Made by a program: the position numbers and the translations under genes
Origin: an uncultured Armatimonadota bacterium
GTDB lineage: Bacteria; Armatimonadota; Fimbriimonadia; Fimbriimonadales; Fimbriimonadaceae
Direction of reading: 5' to 3'
NCBI GenBank assembly: GCA_903899015.1
Contig: CAIUHP010000081.1
Coordinates: 1-64,000, forward strand
DNA: 64,000 bases
The notes under the pieces: model-generated
Told to the model about the DNA's origin: nothing
The model's input: the letters and a program-made list of their open reading frames with translations, nothing else
Database searches by the model: none
Part shown: piece after piece, positions 62,599-64,000 of the stretch
Numbering within the stretch: the stretch's first letter is position 1
Layout of the letters: each line of letters begins with the position of its first letter

Positions 62599-63357
62599 AT
62601 GGATTGGTCCTCCGTGAGTGGAGTAAAGACAGAGCCTAATCTGAGGAGCCTCTATGAATGGCTCGATACTCAGGTTTATCAGGGCAATAGTCGTCCTGCT
62701 AATTTGAGCGCTACGATTATCCTCAGTAGCTATTTGATTGCCCCAATTGTTGGGGCAATTCTAATCAAGAAATCTCACACCAACATTCATGTTTCGCCGG
62801 AGTTGTTTTGGGTTCCGCTTGGAATCGCCACTGCGTTATCGGCGGTTACCATGGGTTGGTATTACTTAAGGACGCGCACGCTTCAAAAAGAGCATGCACG
62901 CCTGTTGAAGGGTTCGAGGGGTTTCGTATGGAAGCTTTATTCCGCTAGGTGGTCGGGAACGATCGAAGACATCATTGGTGAAGGTCCTGCCAAGGTTTTG
63001 AATGACGCAGCCTTTGATTTCCTTCGTTGTCACAAGGCGCTTCAGTCTCCCGCGTGGCAAAGCCTGGGCAAAGAATCGTCATGGAGCGCGGCTCGCACGA
63101 AAGCCGAACTAGCGATGGAAGGTGCGATGGCCCGACTCATGGTCGCGATCGGACAAGGCGCGGCACCCGACAGGCAAGAAGTCGTGACTCTTCTCAGAGA
63201 TATTCATCAAACAACCGAGGAAATTATCGGCGTGGTGAGTCGTCTCGATGCAAGAAACGAATTTCCCGGAGCAGGTTCCGACGAGTTACGCCAAGTTCTC
63301 GGAGAATTGAGAATGCTGAACGCAGCCCATGACGAGATCATGGAAACGCGAGTCTAG
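62599..63357 (+). CDS. Hypothetical two-span membrane protein (252 aa)
   Basis: Two membrane spans lie at about residues 43-58 and 71-88 (LSATIILSSYLIAPIVGAIL, WVPLGIATALSAVTMGWYY), followed by a long helical cytosolic tail of about 150 residues. No family is recognised. A TAATAT box at 62587-62592 is 6 bases before the ATG, fitting a leaderless message. It is 60 bases after carB. Confidence 0.7.
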   Translation: MDWSSVSGVKTEPNLRSLYEWLDTQVYQGNSRPANLSATIILSSYLIAPIVGAILIKKSHTNIHVSPELFWVPLGIATALSAVTMGWYYLRTRTLQKEHARLLKGSRGFVWKLYSARWSGTIEDIIGEGPAKVLNDAAFDFLRCHKALQSPAWQSLGKESSWSAARTKAELAMEGAMARLMVAIGQGAAPDRQEVVTLLRDIHQTTEEIIGVVSRLDARNEFPGAGSDELRQVLGELRMLNAAHDEIMETRV

Positions 63358-63360
63358 CCA

Positions 63361-63620
63361 CAGCCCACCTGTGCCCGAACCATCGGACCTCTATCGACGG
63401 TCTCCTCTACCCGTAAATCGGAGCCCCTGTAGGCGGAGATGGCTCGTGCCTCCGTTTCGCTTGTAACACCCGAATCAATGTAGGCCCACCACAGCCGCAT
63501 GTGCCCGAACTATCGGACTTCTATCGACGGTCTCCTCTATCCGTAAATCAGAGCCCCTGTAGGCGGAGGTGGCTCGTGCCTCCGTCTCGATCCCAACACC
63601 CGAATCAGTGTAGGTTCAAA
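63361..63620. repeat. Tandem pair of 130-bp structured repeats
   Basis: The motif GTGCCCGAAC starts copies at 63371 and 63501, and GAGCCCCTGTAGGCGGAG at 63421 and 63551, a 130-base period. Hairpins CGGAG(A/G)-(loop TGGCTCGTG)-CCTCCG (63434-63454 and 63564-63584) match the family at 40740-41320 in loop but differ in compensating stem bases. Confidence 0.8.
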
Positions 63621-63702
63621 ACACCCCCTCAACGCCTGGTTGTCGGTGGTCATCTCGTACCGCCCATTCACTTCCACGTCTCTATTTGAACCAAGCAGAC
63701 GG

Positions 63703-63990
63703 TCACTTCCGACTACACGCAACACTCTTCCGAGCAGCCCACGGCATCCAAGTCCAACAGATCATAAGAGCCACGAGCATCGAGACAGGGAAGCCCAACA
63801 ACGGCCAAAGAGCCCAACTGGGTCTTACAAGTAGGCTGACTGCAATCGCTATCCAGCAAATAGCCCACGAATAGCGGAGGATCGTCCAAAACCAACGAAA
63901 ATACACGGCAAAAAACGCCTCTGCCGGTGTGTCCAACTTCAAAGGCATCGACCACGTTTGGATTGCGCGTTTGAAGCAGTACCTAGACAT
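63703..63990 (-). CDS. Small hypothetical membrane protein (95 aa)
   Basis: Two aromatic-rich membrane segments (FFAVYFRWFWTILRYSWAICWIAIAVSLLV and WPLLGFPVSMLVALMICWTW). ATG at 63990 is 10 bases from the window edge, and ATG 63948 (MPLKLDTPAEAFFAV) is an alternative. No family known. An overlapping frame at 63713-63955 is less plausible because it lacks hydrophobic periodicity. Confidence 0.5.
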   Translation of the reverse strand: MSRYCFKRAIQTWSMPLKLDTPAEAFFAVYFRWFWTILRYSWAICWIAIAVSLLVRPSWALWPLLGFPVSMLVALMICWTWMPWAARKSVACSRK

Positions 63991-64000
63991 GAACCCTGCA

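Noticed and set aside
63713-63955. 80-codon frame overlapping the 95-aa membrane protein
   Set aside because: It lacks hydrophobic periodicity and a start signal; the other frame has two credible membrane spans.

Overview
The window looks like chromosomal DNA from a free-living bacterium of moderate G+C content. The gene set points towards Armatimonadota, probably the Fimbriimonadia. The hints are a large split glycine decarboxylase (gcvPA/gcvPB), several Gfo/Idh/MocA oxidoreductases, predicted lipoproteins, a DUF6754-type membrane gene cluster, and many genes with a -10 box almost touching the start codon. That placement is an inference from gene content; no rRNA is present to confirm it. 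About 64 protein genes, one tRNA, one clear riboswitch and a dozen hairpin terminators can be supported.

Layout. 0.2-3.6 kb: small membrane protein, yajQ, an L21e-like protein and dxs. 3.8-10 kb: a Rcp1-type response regulator, then a minus-strand run of tdh, a TPR protein and an HTTM (gamma-carboxylase-like) membrane protein with two companions. 10.1-15.3 kb: S9 peptidase, then a methyltransferase and two glycosyltransferases. 15.3-25.4 kb: mostly envelope and sugar functions (BMP lipoprotein, LolA-like protein, two Gfo/Idh/MocA dehydrogenases, a DUF4349 lipoprotein with an apparent frameshift in its signal peptide, a TetR-HlyD pair, a small beta-barrel). 25.5-33.8 kb, minus strand: glnA with a structured leader, hydrolase, acyl-CoA dehydrogenase, and trmD-rplS-lepB with a second lepB beyond a tRNA. 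33.9-40.7 kb, plus strand: gcvH-gcvPA-gcvPB, an inserted PIN-toxin cassette, lipoate ligase, murI, alr. The lipoate ligase probably serves GcvH.

40.7-41.3 kb is a tandem array of structured repeats whose relatives reappear at 63.4-63.6 kb. Then come sigA, a cysteine desulfurase, sucD, a P-loop kinase-like gene, and a cyclic-di-AMP (ydaO/yuaA) riboswitch whose transcript seems to carry only a 37-codon ORF before a terminator. 46-51.5 kb: sulfotransferase-like protein, an HExxE protein, upp, glmU, prs.

51.5-55.8 kb is a tightly packed run of six uncharacterised genes, at least five encoding membrane proteins, ended by a strong terminator; this is the best candidate for an undescribed system. 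The right end holds recO, an oligopeptide-binding lipoprotein, an AraC regulator, an MlaF-type ATPase, and a carB gene that encodes only the N-terminal half of carbamoyl-phosphate synthase.
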